Made by a program: the position numbers and the translations under genes
DNA from: Actinomycetes bacterium
GTDB taxonomy: Bacteria > Actinomycetota > Thermoleophilia > RBG-16-64-13
Direction: 5' to 3'
NCBI GenBank assembly: GCA_021372435.1
Contig: JAJFUK010000031.1
Span: 1-57,398, forward strand
DNA length: 57,398 nucleotides
Shown here: positions 27,322 to 36,040 of the stretch, piece after piece
Layout: every line of letters starts with the position of its first letter
How positions within the stretch are numbered: position 1 is the first letter of the stretch
Notes under the pieces: model-generated
Told to the model about the DNA's origin: nothing
The model's database searches: none
Seen by the model: the letters and a program-made list of their open reading frames with translations, nothing else

Positions 27322-28688
27322 TGAGCACCGAGACCACGACCAAGGACGGCAACGGCAAGGCTACCCGGAAGGCCGCCGAGACGGCCCTTGCCGCATTACC
27401 GAAGCCGGCGGCCGCTCACGGAGCCGAGACCAGCCCCGTCAAGACCGACATCGACATCCGGGATCGTACCCTCTGGCTGTGCCGGATGCCCTATGGGGGT
27501 TCGCGCATGCTGGCCGCCGCCTTCTGCTCGATCGGTCTGGATGCCCGGGTCACTCCCGACGAAGACGCCCGTACGCTCGAACTGGGCGGCAAGTACACGT
27601 CGGGAGACGAGTGCTATCCCCAGCGGATCGTGCTGGGCGACTACATGAAGCTCCTCGAAGACCGGAAACTCGACCCGGCCAAGACGGCCTTCCTGCTTCC
27701 CACAGCCAACGGCCCCTGCCGCTTCGGACAGTACATCGCCTTGCTGCGCCGCATCCTCGACGACCAAGGCTACGACGATGTGGCCATCTTGTCGTTCACG
27801 TCGGCCGACGGGTACGCGGGCATCGGCGACCAGGCCACCGCCATGATCCGCACCGCTTGGCGGGCCGTGTTGATCCAGGACATCTTGCTCAAGCTGCTGC
27901 TGATGACCCGGCCCTACGAGGTCCACCCCGGCCGGACCGACAAGGTGTACCTGGAAAGTCTCGACCTCATGGCCGGCATCGTCGCCCGGCAGGATCTCAC
28001 CAGCAAGGAGCGCCTGGCCGCCATCAAGACCGGGCTGCGCAAGGTCAAGGAGGAGTTCCTGGCCATCCCGGTCAGGCAGGAAGACCGTCCGCTCATCGGG
28101 GTAGTGGGCGAGATCTTCTGCAGGCTCAACACCTTCTCCAACAACGAGCTGATCCGCCACATCGAGGCTCAGGGCGGCGAATGTTGGCTGGCCGGGGTGG
28201 GTGAGTGGGTCTGGTATACGAACGCAGAGGCATTCCGCCGGCACCGGGAGGAGAGAAAGCGTTTTACCAAGCCTTGGCTCACGACCTTCGTCACCTCCCG
28301 CATCATGCGAAGCGACGAGGAAGCCCTCTATGAGGACTTCAGGGACGTCTTCGGGCACAGGCCCGAGGCGCATGTGGACGAGGTACTCGAATGCGCCGGT
28401 CCCTACCTGCCTCAGTGGGGAGCGATGGGCGAGATGGTGCTTTCCACCGGCGGCGCCATCGCCCTCTACCGCCGGGGAGCCGACGGCATCGTCGACATCA
28501 GCCCCTTCACCTGCATGAACGGCATCGTCACCGAAGCGGTCTATCCACGAGTGAGCAGGGACCACGACCACATCCCCATCCGCGTCTTCTACTTCGACGG
28601 CACTCAGATCGACTTGGAACGCGACGTGGGCATCTTCCTCGAGCTGGCGAAGACCTACAAGCGGCGCAAGAAGATGACCGGGGCATAG
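27321..28688 (+). CDS. 2-hydroxyacyl-CoA dehydratase D-component-like protein
   Basis: 455 residues, GTG start sharing one base with the previous stop, so it is translationally coupled. After a low-complexity head (about 35 residues) comes a fold resembling HgdB/HgdA dehydratase subunits: GGKYTSGDECYPQ, LPTANGPCRFGQY and the later SPFTCMNGIVTE. Cysteines in these three motifs are candidates for Fe-S ligands. In databases such proteins accompany double-domain activases as CoA-protein activase/DUF2229-related partners without known substrate. The pair likely forms an ATP-driven, oxygen-sensitive electron-transfer enzyme; the reaction cannot be named from sequence. Confidence 0.82.
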   Translation: MSTETTTKDGNGKATRKAAETALAALPKPAAAHGAETSPVKTDIDIRDRTLWLCRMPYGGSRMLAAAFCSIGLDARVTPDEDARTLELGGKYTSGDECYPQRIVLGDYMKLLEDRKLDPAKTAFLLPTANGPCRFGQYIALLRRILDDQGYDDVAILSFTSADGYAGIGDQATAMIRTAWRAVLIQDILLKLLLMTRPYEVHPGRTDKVYLESLDLMAGIVARQDLTSKERLAAIKTGLRKVKEEFLAIPVRQEDRPLIGVVGEIFCRLNTFSNNELIRHIEAQGGECWLAGVGEWVWYTNAEAFRRHREERKRFTKPWLTTFVTSRIMRSDEEALYEDFRDVFGHRPEAHVDEVLECAGPYLPQWGAMGEMVLSTGGAIALYRRGADGIVDISPFTCMNGIVTEAVYPRVSRDHDHIPIRVFYFDGTQIDLERDVGIFLELAKTYKRRKKMTGA

Positions 28689-28752
28689 TAGGCCCGGCTC
28701 CAGGCGCTCCGGCAGAGGCGACTTCGATGGCGGCCGCGGCAAGGATACCGGC

Positions 28753-31368
28753 ATGTTCGCCCGCTTAGGCGCCTTCGCCGTCCGCTTCCGGTGGCTCATC
28801 ATCGCGGCTTGGGTCATGGTCGCGGCGGTCCTCACCGTGGTGGCACCTGACATCGACGAGGTCGCCGTGAGCGACCAGCGGGCCTTCGTCCCCGACGAGG
28901 CGGCCGGTCTCGAGGCGCACGAGCTCGTCGCGAAGTACTTCCCCGACCGCGTCTCGCCTTCGACCGCGGTCCTAGTGATCGACGCCGGCGAGGGCGGGCG
29001 GGTCGATGAAGGGGCCGCGGCGGCCTTCGTGCGGAGCCTCACCACCTGGTTGACCGGGCCGGAAGCTCCGGCGGCCGTCGCCGAGGTCTGGTCGCCCATC
29101 CTAGGAGACGAGCAGACCCGGGCCGGGCTGATCAGCAAGGATAAGCAGATAGCTCTCCTCCTCGTGAGCTTCAACGCCATCGGTACCGAGCCTCCCACGG
29201 GGGAGGCGATGGAGGCCCTGGAGAAGCGCCTACGACAAGCACCGGCGGGCATCCAGGCCTACATGACCGGCGACGGGCCCATCCTGGGGGCCTACGGGAC
29301 CAGTACCAAGAGCAGCGTCGATTCCACTACGTGGATCACCATCGTGCTCGTCGTGGTCATCCTGCTTGTCATCTACCGGTCGCCGGTCAGCCCCATCATC
29401 CCCCTGCTCACGATCGGACTCGCCTATCTGATCTCGCGAGGAGTGGTGGCCTTCCTGGGGGCCGGGGTGTTTACCATCTCCATGTACACCAATGTCTTTC
29501 TGATCGTGGTGCTGTTCGGCGCCGGCACCGACTACTGCCTCTTTCTCATCAGCCGCTTCAGAGAAGAGATGGCGGGTGTGAGCGACCCCGCTCCCGCCGT
29601 GAAGACCACGGTGCGCGCCGTCGGCGAGACCATCGCCTCCAGCGCCGGGACGGTCATCGTGGGACTGGCCTTGATGGCGGCCACTGAACTCGGCCTATAC
29701 AACACCAGCGGACCGAGCATCGCCATAGGGGTGGCGATCGCCTTGTCGGCCGGACTGACGTTCACCCCGGCTACGCTCAGCATCCTCGGCGACCGCGCGT
29801 TCTGGCCGCGCAAGGCGCGGCACCTGAACCAGACGGGCTTCTGGCCCCGGTGGGCAGCGCGCGTGGTCAGACGCCCGCTCATCGCTTTGGTCGTGCCGGT
29901 CATCGTCCTGGTGCCGCTCGCCGTGTACGGCAACGGTCTTCAGCGGGACTTCGACATGCTGAGCGACCTCCCCCGCGATGACGAGTCGCGCGTCGGCTTC
30001 GAGGTGCTGGCCGAGCACTTCGGCCCCGGGACCATGCAGCCGCTCAACGTGGTGGTCGTCGATAGTGCCGGGTATGACGCCCCTGCGGGCCTCGCCCGTC
30101 TCGAGCAACTGCACGGCATTCTATCGACCCTCGACCACGTGGCTCAGGTACGGAGCTTCACCGGTTCTCTGCCCGACAGAAGCACGCTCAGCGTCGCCGC
30201 TCAACTAGAAACGCAGCTCGCCCTGGTACGCAACATCGCGGCCCGCCTGGAGACGGTAGCGACCGCTGGAAGCGCGGATGCCGCGGCGGCCCTCGACGAC
30301 GCCGGCGCCGCGGCATCCCCATCCCCGGAGCAGTCAGAGACGGCCGCCTCCGGCCTGACGGGTCTCTTCGGCTATCTTACCCAGCTCGCGCAGGCCTACC
30401 CCGAGGTCCTCCACCACACCGGGTATATCGAAGCGACCCGGGCTTTGGCGGACTTGGCCGGTCTGGCCGCCGGCGGGAACGGCCCGGTTTCGTCGCCGAC
30501 AGAAGCGCTCCTGCAAGAAGCGCTCGCCCGGCTGGACGCCCTTGCCGGGGGCTTGGAATCCCTGCGGGCCTCGTTCGCAGCCCGCTCCGAGGCCGTCCTT
30601 CTGCCGGACTTGTACGTCGAGAGCAGCGAAGGTCTCGGGGCCCTCCGCGACGCCTATTTCTCCGCCGACCGCACCGCCGCCCGTCTGCAGGTGGTGCTCG
30701 ACACGGGACCCTACAGCCCCGAGGCGCTGGACACGGTCGAGACCATCCGCAGGGTTCTAGATGACAATGGCTACCGGGGCGCCGTCGAAGGGATCACGGC
30801 CATCATGCTGGACCTGCGCGACGCCTCCGACCGGGATATGACCCGGGCCATCGTGTTCGTGCTGAGCGGCGTCTTCGTGATCCTCGTCCTACTGTTACGG
30901 GCCCTGGTGGCCCCCATCTATTTGATACTCACGATCCTGCTCTCCTACACGGCCACCCTGGGTGTGGTGCGGCTGATCTTCGTCGACCTCCTGGGAGCTG
31001 CGGGCATCGTGTGGTGGGTGCCCCTTTTCATGTTCGTCATGCTTGTGGCATTGGGGATGGACTACAACATCTTCCTCATCGGGAGAGTCAAGGAAGAGGC
31101 GGCCACGACCGACACCCCGACGGGGACCCGGGCCGCTCTTGCCCGAACCGGCGGCATCATCACCTCAGCCGGGATCATCATGGCCGGCACGTTTGCCAGC
31201 ATGCTCAGTTCCAGCCTTCTAGGCCTGCTTCAGATCGGCTTCGCGGTCGCCTTCGGCGTACTGCTCGACACCTTCGTCGTCCGCACCACCCTGGTGCCGG
31301 CGCTGACCGTCCTCTTCGGCAGGTGGAACTGGTGGCCGCGGCGCGAGAAGAGACGCCCTCCTGCCTAG
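28753..31368 (+). CDS. MmpL/RND-family transporter
   Basis: 871 residues with the two-fold MMPL architecture: N-terminal span (about 12-32), first extracytoplasmic domain, five or six spans (about 190-385), second large extracytoplasmic domain (about 390-690), and another five spans to the end. The proton-relay motifs are present in both halves: FGAGTDYCLFLISRFREE and ALGMDYNIFLIGRVKEE, where the Asp-Tyr pairs match MmpL3. The second periplasmic domain includes an Ala-rich low-complexity stretch (about 495-530). Substrate unknown; relatives export lipids, hopanoids or small hydrophobic compounds. It is 64 bases after the dehydratase-like gene and may be a separate unit. Confidence 0.9.
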   Translation: MFARLGAFAVRFRWLIIAAWVMVAAVLTVVAPDIDEVAVSDQRAFVPDEAAGLEAHELVAKYFPDRVSPSTAVLVIDAGEGGRVDEGAAAAFVRSLTTWLTGPEAPAAVAEVWSPILGDEQTRAGLISKDKQIALLLVSFNAIGTEPPTGEAMEALEKRLRQAPAGIQAYMTGDGPILGAYGTSTKSSVDSTTWITIVLVVVILLVIYRSPVSPIIPLLTIGLAYLISRGVVAFLGAGVFTISMYTNVFLIVVLFGAGTDYCLFLISRFREEMAGVSDPAPAVKTTVRAVGETIASSAGTVIVGLALMAATELGLYNTSGPSIAIGVAIALSAGLTFTPATLSILGDRAFWPRKARHLNQTGFWPRWAARVVRRPLIALVVPVIVLVPLAVYGNGLQRDFDMLSDLPRDDESRVGFEVLAEHFGPGTMQPLNVVVVDSAGYDAPAGLARLEQLHGILSTLDHVAQVRSFTGSLPDRSTLSVAAQLETQLALVRNIAARLETVATAGSADAAAALDDAGAAASPSPEQSETAASGLTGLFGYLTQLAQAYPEVLHHTGYIEATRALADLAGLAAGGNGPVSSPTEALLQEALARLDALAGGLESLRASFAARSEAVLLPDLYVESSEGLGALRDAYFSADRTAARLQVVLDTGPYSPEALDTVETIRRVLDDNGYRGAVEGITAIMLDLRDASDRDMTRAIVFVLSGVFVILVLLLRALVAPIYLILTILLSYTATLGVVRLIFVDLLGAAGIVWWVPLFMFVMLVALGMDYNIFLIGRVKEEAATTDTPTGTRAALARTGGIITSAGIIMAGTFASMLSSSLLGLLQIGFAVAFGVLLDTFVVRTTLVPALTVLFGRWNWWPRREKRRPPA

Positions 31369-31555
31369 AGTCTGCTTCGGGATGAGCTTCTTGGTGTGGA
31401 CCCGGGCCTTCTCCGAGAGGTTGAACAGGCGCGGCGGAAGTGATGGCGGCGGGTGTGGATCGTCTCATGGCCGGACCTCCGCGACACGCGGCAGATACCG
31501 GTGTATGGTGTAGGTAGCGCGGGGCGGGACACGGCCGCCTCGCCGGGAGGTGATC

Positions 31556-32026
31556 ATGGAAGGGATCGAGCAGACTCGAAGGTTGGTCGAAGAACTCCTC
31601 CGCTCACAGCGCTTCGCCGTTCTTGCCACCGAGTCGGAGACAGGACCCTATTGCAGTCTGATCGCGTTCTGGGCGGCCGATGATCTCAGCCACGCGGTGT
31701 TCGCGACGCTACGCTCCACCCGCAAGTTCAATTATCTGATCACGCATCCCCGGGTGGCTTTGCTTTTCGACGACCGCTCCAACCAGGACATCGACATCAC
31801 GCAGGGCATGGCGGTGACCGCCACCGGCACCGCTCGGGAGATCACCAGCGATGAGGCGCGTGTCGCCGCCTCAGACGGCCTCGTGGCGAAGCACCCTTCT
31901 TTGGCGTCGTTCGTAGCCTCGCCGAAATGCGCGTTCGTCCGAGTGGATATCGATGCCTTTCACGTAGTCACCCACTTCCAGGAGCTGGTGGAGCTGCGCC
32001 TCCACGGCACCACCGGGGCAGGGTAA
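31556..32026 (+). CDS. Pyridoxamine 5'-phosphate oxidase-related flavin split-barrel protein
   Basis: A 156-residue protein of the FMN-binding split-barrel (PNPOx-like) superfamily. The opening RRLVEELLRSQRFAVLATE, the strand YCSLIAFWA, and the STRKFNYLITHPRVALLFD block (RStrK..nl..np.v.l) are typical. It could bind FMN, F420 or heme; the sequence does not decide. ATG 31556 is chosen since GGGAGG ends about six bases before it; a GTG at 31550 is too close. It is convergent with the hut operon. Confidence 0.85.
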   Translation: MEGIEQTRRLVEELLRSQRFAVLATESETGPYCSLIAFWAADDLSHAVFATLRSTRKFNYLITHPRVALLFDDRSNQDIDITQGMAVTATGTAREITSDEARVAASDGLVAKHPSLASFVASPKCAFVRVDIDAFHVVTHFQELVELRLHGTTGAG

Positions 32027-32098
32027 GCCGTCGAAGGGGGCCGCGAAGACACCAGGTAGGGCGCACCTCGAAGGTGGTGTGTCTTTGGGTCGATGGCC

Positions 32099-32848
32099 CT
32101 AGACGTAGGCCGGGGTGACCACCCGCAACCAGTCGTCGGTGGGTCGTTCCAGGATGAACATGCTCGCGAAGTCGACGCCCGGCGCGAAGAACGGGTAGCG
32201 GTCGTACCTCGCCCAGTCCGGCTTGGTGTAGGCAGGAGGCGCCGTGACGACCGACTCGACCCAGCCGTTGCCGTTTTCATACCAGAGCTCCGAGACGCGA
32301 TGCCAGTCGGACGACACCAGCGACCGCGGATGGAGGAAGCTGGCAGCCCCCTCACGCACGGGTACCGGCGAGGCAAGGACCCGGTAGCTGAAGAAGCGGG
32401 TCAGGCCGGGTTGCCGCACGACCTCCGGAGCGTGGACGTTGACGTACCAGTCGTCGCCCTCGTCCATACCGACCCCGTCCGGATACCTGAACACCGTCAC
32501 CCAGCGGAGGATGTTCGTGTCGCCCATCGAGAGCCCCGCGCCCTTGAAGTCTTCGGTAGGCGCAGGCGGCACGTTCACCATGATCACTTTGAGCGGTACC
32601 ACTTCCGGCGTCATGGCGGTGAGCGCCGGCGACGCCTCGGCGTCGCGCAGGCTGACGTTCTCGTGGATCTTGTAGTTGAAGCAACCGTAGTCCTCCGCCC
32701 CAGGAGGTGGGGGCACGGCTCGGAAACTGACGTAGCTCACGGGGCGGTTCCGCATGACCTCAGGGATGTGGTAGCGGTAGAACCACCGCTCCGCCGCCGG
32801 GAGGTCGTCCATGTCCAGAAGATGGTGGAAGATGATGGTCTTGATCAT
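32099..32848 (-). CDS. Unknown protein, two EthD-like dimeric alpha/beta-barrel repeats
   Basis: 249 residues, last gene of the hut operon. It is not a known hut enzyme. It contains an internal duplication: WFYRYHIPEVMR...SYVSFRAV near residue 20-45 and WYVNVHAPEVVR...RFFSYRVL near 130-160 share a W-aromatic-x3-H-x-P-E-V-x-R pattern, which resembles EthD-type ferredoxin-like barrels. The paired His-Pro-Glu motifs could form an active or ligand site. An alternative GTG start at 32878 overlaps the hutU stop (GTGA) and would add ten residues; ATG 32848 is preferred because the first strand (IKTIIFHHLL) starts there. No function can be assigned. Confidence 0.75.
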   Translation of the reverse strand: MIKTIIFHHLLDMDDLPAAERWFYRYHIPEVMRNRPVSYVSFRAVPPPPGAEDYGCFNYKIHENVSLRDAEASPALTAMTPEVVPLKVIMVNVPPAPTEDFKGAGLSMGDTNILRWVTVFRYPDGVGMDEGDDWYVNVHAPEVVRQPGLTRFFSYRVLASPVPVREGAASFLHPRSLVSSDWHRVSELWYENGNGWVESVVTAPPAYTKPDWARYDRYPFFAPGVDFASMFILERPTDDWLRVVTPAYV

Positions 32849-32874
32849 GCCCCGGGATCCGTTCCTACGCCGAC

Positions 32875-34989
32875 TCACCCGGCCACCATATCAGAGTCCC
32901 GCGGTGTGCGCTCCACCAGGTCCTCGATCAGCCCGTCCTCGACCAGATGAGGGAGGGTGATGTGCCCGGGCGCGGCCGGCCTGCGCTCCGCATTCCAGGC
33001 CGCCGCGACCTCCAGCGCGGCGTCGTTGCGGGCCCAGGCCCTGCGGGCCACCCCGCCCATGACGTCCCACTCCACGGCCGACCGGATGATGCGGTCGACC
33101 CGCTCAGAGCCGTCCAGTACCAAGCCGAACCCGGTGCTGATGGACCTGCCGACGCCCACGCCCCCGCCGTTGGACGCCACCACCAGGGTCATGCCCCGGG
33201 CCGCGTTGCCGGCCCAGCAGTGGAAGGCCATGTCGGCCATCACGTTGGAACCGTCCCTGACGTTGCTGGTCTCCCGGTACGGCGAATCGGCTCCCGCGAC
33301 ATCGTGATGGTCACGGCCGATGATGACCGGCCCGATCTTGCCACGGCGCACCAGGTCGTTGAAGGCCAGACCGAGGCGCACCCGGCCCTCCGCGTCCGCG
33401 TACAGGATGCGGGCCTGCGACCCTACCACCAGATCGTTGCGGCCGGCGTCACGCACCCAACAGTAGTTGTCATGGTCCTGCCAACAACGCAGGGGATCGA
33501 TGCAGTTCATGGCCGCGGCATCAGTGGTCGCCAGGTCGGCCGGATCGAGGCTGCAGCATACCCAACGGAACGGTCCATAACCCCGGTCGAAGCAAAGCGG
33601 ACCCATGATGTGCTCCACGTACGACGGATAGATGAATCCTTCCTTGGTGTCGGTCCCGTTGGCGGCGACCGCGGTGACCCCCGCCTCGAACACCGCCTTC
33701 AGGAAGCTGTTGCCGTAGTCCCAGAAATAGGTGCCCCGCCCGGCCATGATCCCGATCAGATCGAATTGACGGCGCAGAGACACGTCCACCCGGCGGCGGT
33801 ACTCGGCCGGGTCACTGGAGAGTAGCTCCCGGGCGGCAGAGAAGTCGAGGCCTTGAGGCACGTATCCCCCCTCGTAGGCCGCATGGCACGACGTCTGGTC
33901 GGAGGCCAACTCCACCGGTATCTCATGGTCCACCACGTATTGCCACAGGTCCACCACGTTGCCGTGATATGCGATGGAGAGCGGGGTGCGGGCCGAGCGC
34001 GCGTCTCCCGCCCAGGAGAAGGCCTGGTCGAGATCGGCGGTGACCCGCTGCACCCAGCCCTGCTCATGACGGGTCTCGATGCGCGACAGGTCGACCTCGG
34101 CAACGACACTCACCGCCCCGGCGATATCCGCCGCCTTCGCCTGGGCCCCGCTCATCCCACCCAGGCCGGAGCTCAAATAGAGAACTCCGGCAAGATCTTG
34201 GCCCGGCGGGATCCCGAGATACAGGCGCCCCGCGTTCAGCAGCGTCAGGTATGTGCCGTGCACGATCCCTTGGGGCCCAATGTACATCCACCCCCCGGCG
34301 GTCATCTGACCGTAGTTGGCGACGCCGAGTTGGGCGGCTTCGTGAAAGCCCTCCTGGTCGTCGAACTCCCCTACCATCAGACCGTTGGTGATGATGACCC
34401 GCGGAGCATCGCGATGGCTGGGGAAGAGACCGACCGGATGACCGGACGCGACCACCAGGGTCAGCTCCTCGGTCATCTGCTCCAGATACTGTTTGACCAG
34501 CCGGTACTGCATCCAGTTCTGGAACACCTGGCCCGTCTCGCCGTAGGTGACCAGTTCGTACGGATAGAGGGCCACGGCGAAATCGAGGTTGTTGTCGATG
34601 TTGAGCTGCAGGGCCCGCGCTTCGAGGATCCCTTGGTACTCGTCGATGGGCCGGGCCTTGATGTTGCCGTCAGGGCCGGCCGTGGGCACCCCGCCCCCGC
34701 CGGCGCGGGCACCCGCTTTCCCCGCCGCGCCCGGCCGCGCCGGCGCCGGCCGGAACCGGTAGCCATAGATGCGTCCTCGTTGGCGCAACTCCGCCAAGAA
34801 CTCAGGCGCCACGGCTTCGTGCAGCGCCGGGGGCACGTAGCGCAGGGCGTTCTTAAGAGCAAGGACCGTCTGGCGAGGCGTCAATGTGTACCCGCGATCC
34901 GGCGCCCGGCGGATCCCCGGCGCGAACGTAGCCGGTGGCGGCAGCTCTTCAGGAAGACCGATGATCAACGGCCGGTCGCTTCGAAACAT
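32875..34989 (-). CDS. hutU: Urocanate hydratase, long form
   Basis: Converts urocanate to imidazolonepropionate with tightly bound NAD, second step of histidine degradation. It has 704 residues, longer than the usual bacterial form of about 550 and of the size class of the eukaryotic-type enzyme; RIYGYRFRP, QNWMQYRLVKQYL, MTAGGWMYIGPQG and GLGGMSGAQ are characteristic. Residues 81-109 are an Ala/Gly/Pro insert between RFRP and KARPI, probably a surface loop. ATG 34989 is about 11 bases after GGAG. It follows the formiminotransferase gene by about 155 bases of GC-rich, gene-free DNA. Confidence 0.95.
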   Translation of the reverse strand: MFRSDRPLIIGLPEELPPPATFAPGIRRAPDRGYTLTPRQTVLALKNALRYVPPALHEAVAPEFLAELRQRGRIYGYRFRPAPARPGAAGKAGARAGGGGVPTAGPDGNIKARPIDEYQGILEARALQLNIDNNLDFAVALYPYELVTYGETGQVFQNWMQYRLVKQYLEQMTEELTLVVASGHPVGLFPSHRDAPRVIITNGLMVGEFDDQEGFHEAAQLGVANYGQMTAGGWMYIGPQGIVHGTYLTLLNAGRLYLGIPPGQDLAGVLYLSSGLGGMSGAQAKAADIAGAVSVVAEVDLSRIETRHEQGWVQRVTADLDQAFSWAGDARSARTPLSIAYHGNVVDLWQYVVDHEIPVELASDQTSCHAAYEGGYVPQGLDFSAARELLSSDPAEYRRRVDVSLRRQFDLIGIMAGRGTYFWDYGNSFLKAVFEAGVTAVAANGTDTKEGFIYPSYVEHIMGPLCFDRGYGPFRWVCCSLDPADLATTDAAAMNCIDPLRCWQDHDNYCWVRDAGRNDLVVGSQARILYADAEGRVRLGLAFNDLVRRGKIGPVIIGRDHHDVAGADSPYRETSNVRDGSNVMADMAFHCWAGNAARGMTLVVASNGGGVGVGRSISTGFGLVLDGSERVDRIIRSAVEWDVMGGVARRAWARNDAALEVAAAWNAERRPAAPGHITLPHLVEDGLIEDLVERTPRDSDMVAG

Positions 34990-35144
34990 GATGCTCAGCG
35001 CTCCTTCCTTCTCGGTCACGTTCGCTCCGCGCCCGGGCGGGGTACCTGTGTCGGGGCGGCTCCGGGCGACGCCGCGAAGCGTCGCGACCCGCGAAGCGGG
35101 CAAAGAGCGTGAGCGTAGCGGCGCCATCCGGAGCCGCCCGCCGC

Positions 35145-36038
35145 TCACTCCCCGAGCAACCGGTTCTCTATGACCTGGGCGATAGAGAAATCATGCAACT
35201 GCAGGTAGTAGCGGATGGTCTCCTCGAAGGCCGCCAGCGGGGCCAGTCCGACAAGTTCGCAGCCCGCCACCACCACCCCATAACGGGCCGCTTCAGACCT
35301 GATAGTCTCCAACACCCGGTGGATGGGGGTCTTCTCATACCGGGTGATGTCGGTGGAGACCTGGACCTGTCCCTTGTCCTCCAGGGCGACTCCCATGGCG
35401 CGCACGTACCGGTATCCGCCGCCCGAGAAGCGCACTGCCTGGGCGATGCGCTTCGCGACGGAGAGGTCGGTCGTGGCCAGGTTGACGTTGAAGGCGATGA
35501 GCGGGGGGCGCACACCCACGATCGACGCGCCCGACCGCGCGTTGAAGACCGCCGGGCCGACATCCGGAGCGCCTTCAGGACTGGCGAGCCGGGTCGCCAA
35601 GCCTTCATACTCCCCTCTGCGCACATCGGGCAGTGACTCCCGCTCGGGCCGGACGGCCGCGTCTTCGTAGTAGTAGACGGGGACCCCCTGCCCGCCGATC
35701 CACTCCCCCAGCTTCCGAGCCAGGGCGACCGCGCTCTCGGTGGTGACTCCGCGCAGCGGTACGAGCGGGATCACATCGACCGCCCCCAGCCGCGGATGTG
35801 CGCCTTCGTGCTTCCGCATGTCGATCAGGGCGAAGGCCTCCCGGCAAAGAGCCTGGGTGCCGGCCACCACCGCCTCCGGCTCCCCGACGTAGGTGAGGAC
35901 GGCCCGGTTGTGGTCGCGGTCGGCGCTCCAATCGAGCAGCTCGACCCCCGGCGTCTGTCTGACCGCGCGGACGAGCCGCTCGAGCACCTCCGCATCCCTA
36001 CCCTCGCTGACGTTGGGCACGCACTCGAGCAGCTGCAC
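35145..36038 (-). CDS. ftcD: Glutamate formiminotransferase
   Basis: Transfers the formimino group of N-formiminoglutamate to tetrahydrofolate, giving glutamate. The 297-residue protein comprises the two formiminotransferase subdomains only; the cyclodeaminase part of the fused animal enzyme is absent and is not encoded elsewhere in the window. Motifs: ECVPNVSEGRD at the start, DRDHNRAVLTYVG with the catalytic His region, HEGAHPRLGAVDVIPLVPL, and FNVNLATTDL. GTG 36038 is used, with GGGAGG seven bases upstream. It begins 2 bases after the hutI stop, so the two are coupled. This defines the hut branch as formiminotransferase-type rather than HutF/HutG. Confidence 0.93.
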   Translation of the reverse strand: MQLLECVPNVSEGRDAEVLERLVRAVRQTPGVELLDWSADRDHNRAVLTYVGEPEAVVAGTQALCREAFALIDMRKHEGAHPRLGAVDVIPLVPLRGVTTESAVALARKLGEWIGGQGVPVYYYEDAAVRPERESLPDVRRGEYEGLATRLASPEGAPDVGPAVFNARSGASIVGVRPPLIAFNVNLATTDLSVAKRIAQAVRFSGGGYRYVRAMGVALEDKGQVQVSTDITRYEKTPIHRVLETIRSEAARYGVVVAGCELVGLAPLAAFEETIRYYLQLHDFSIAQVIENRLLGE

Positions 36039-36040
36039 GG

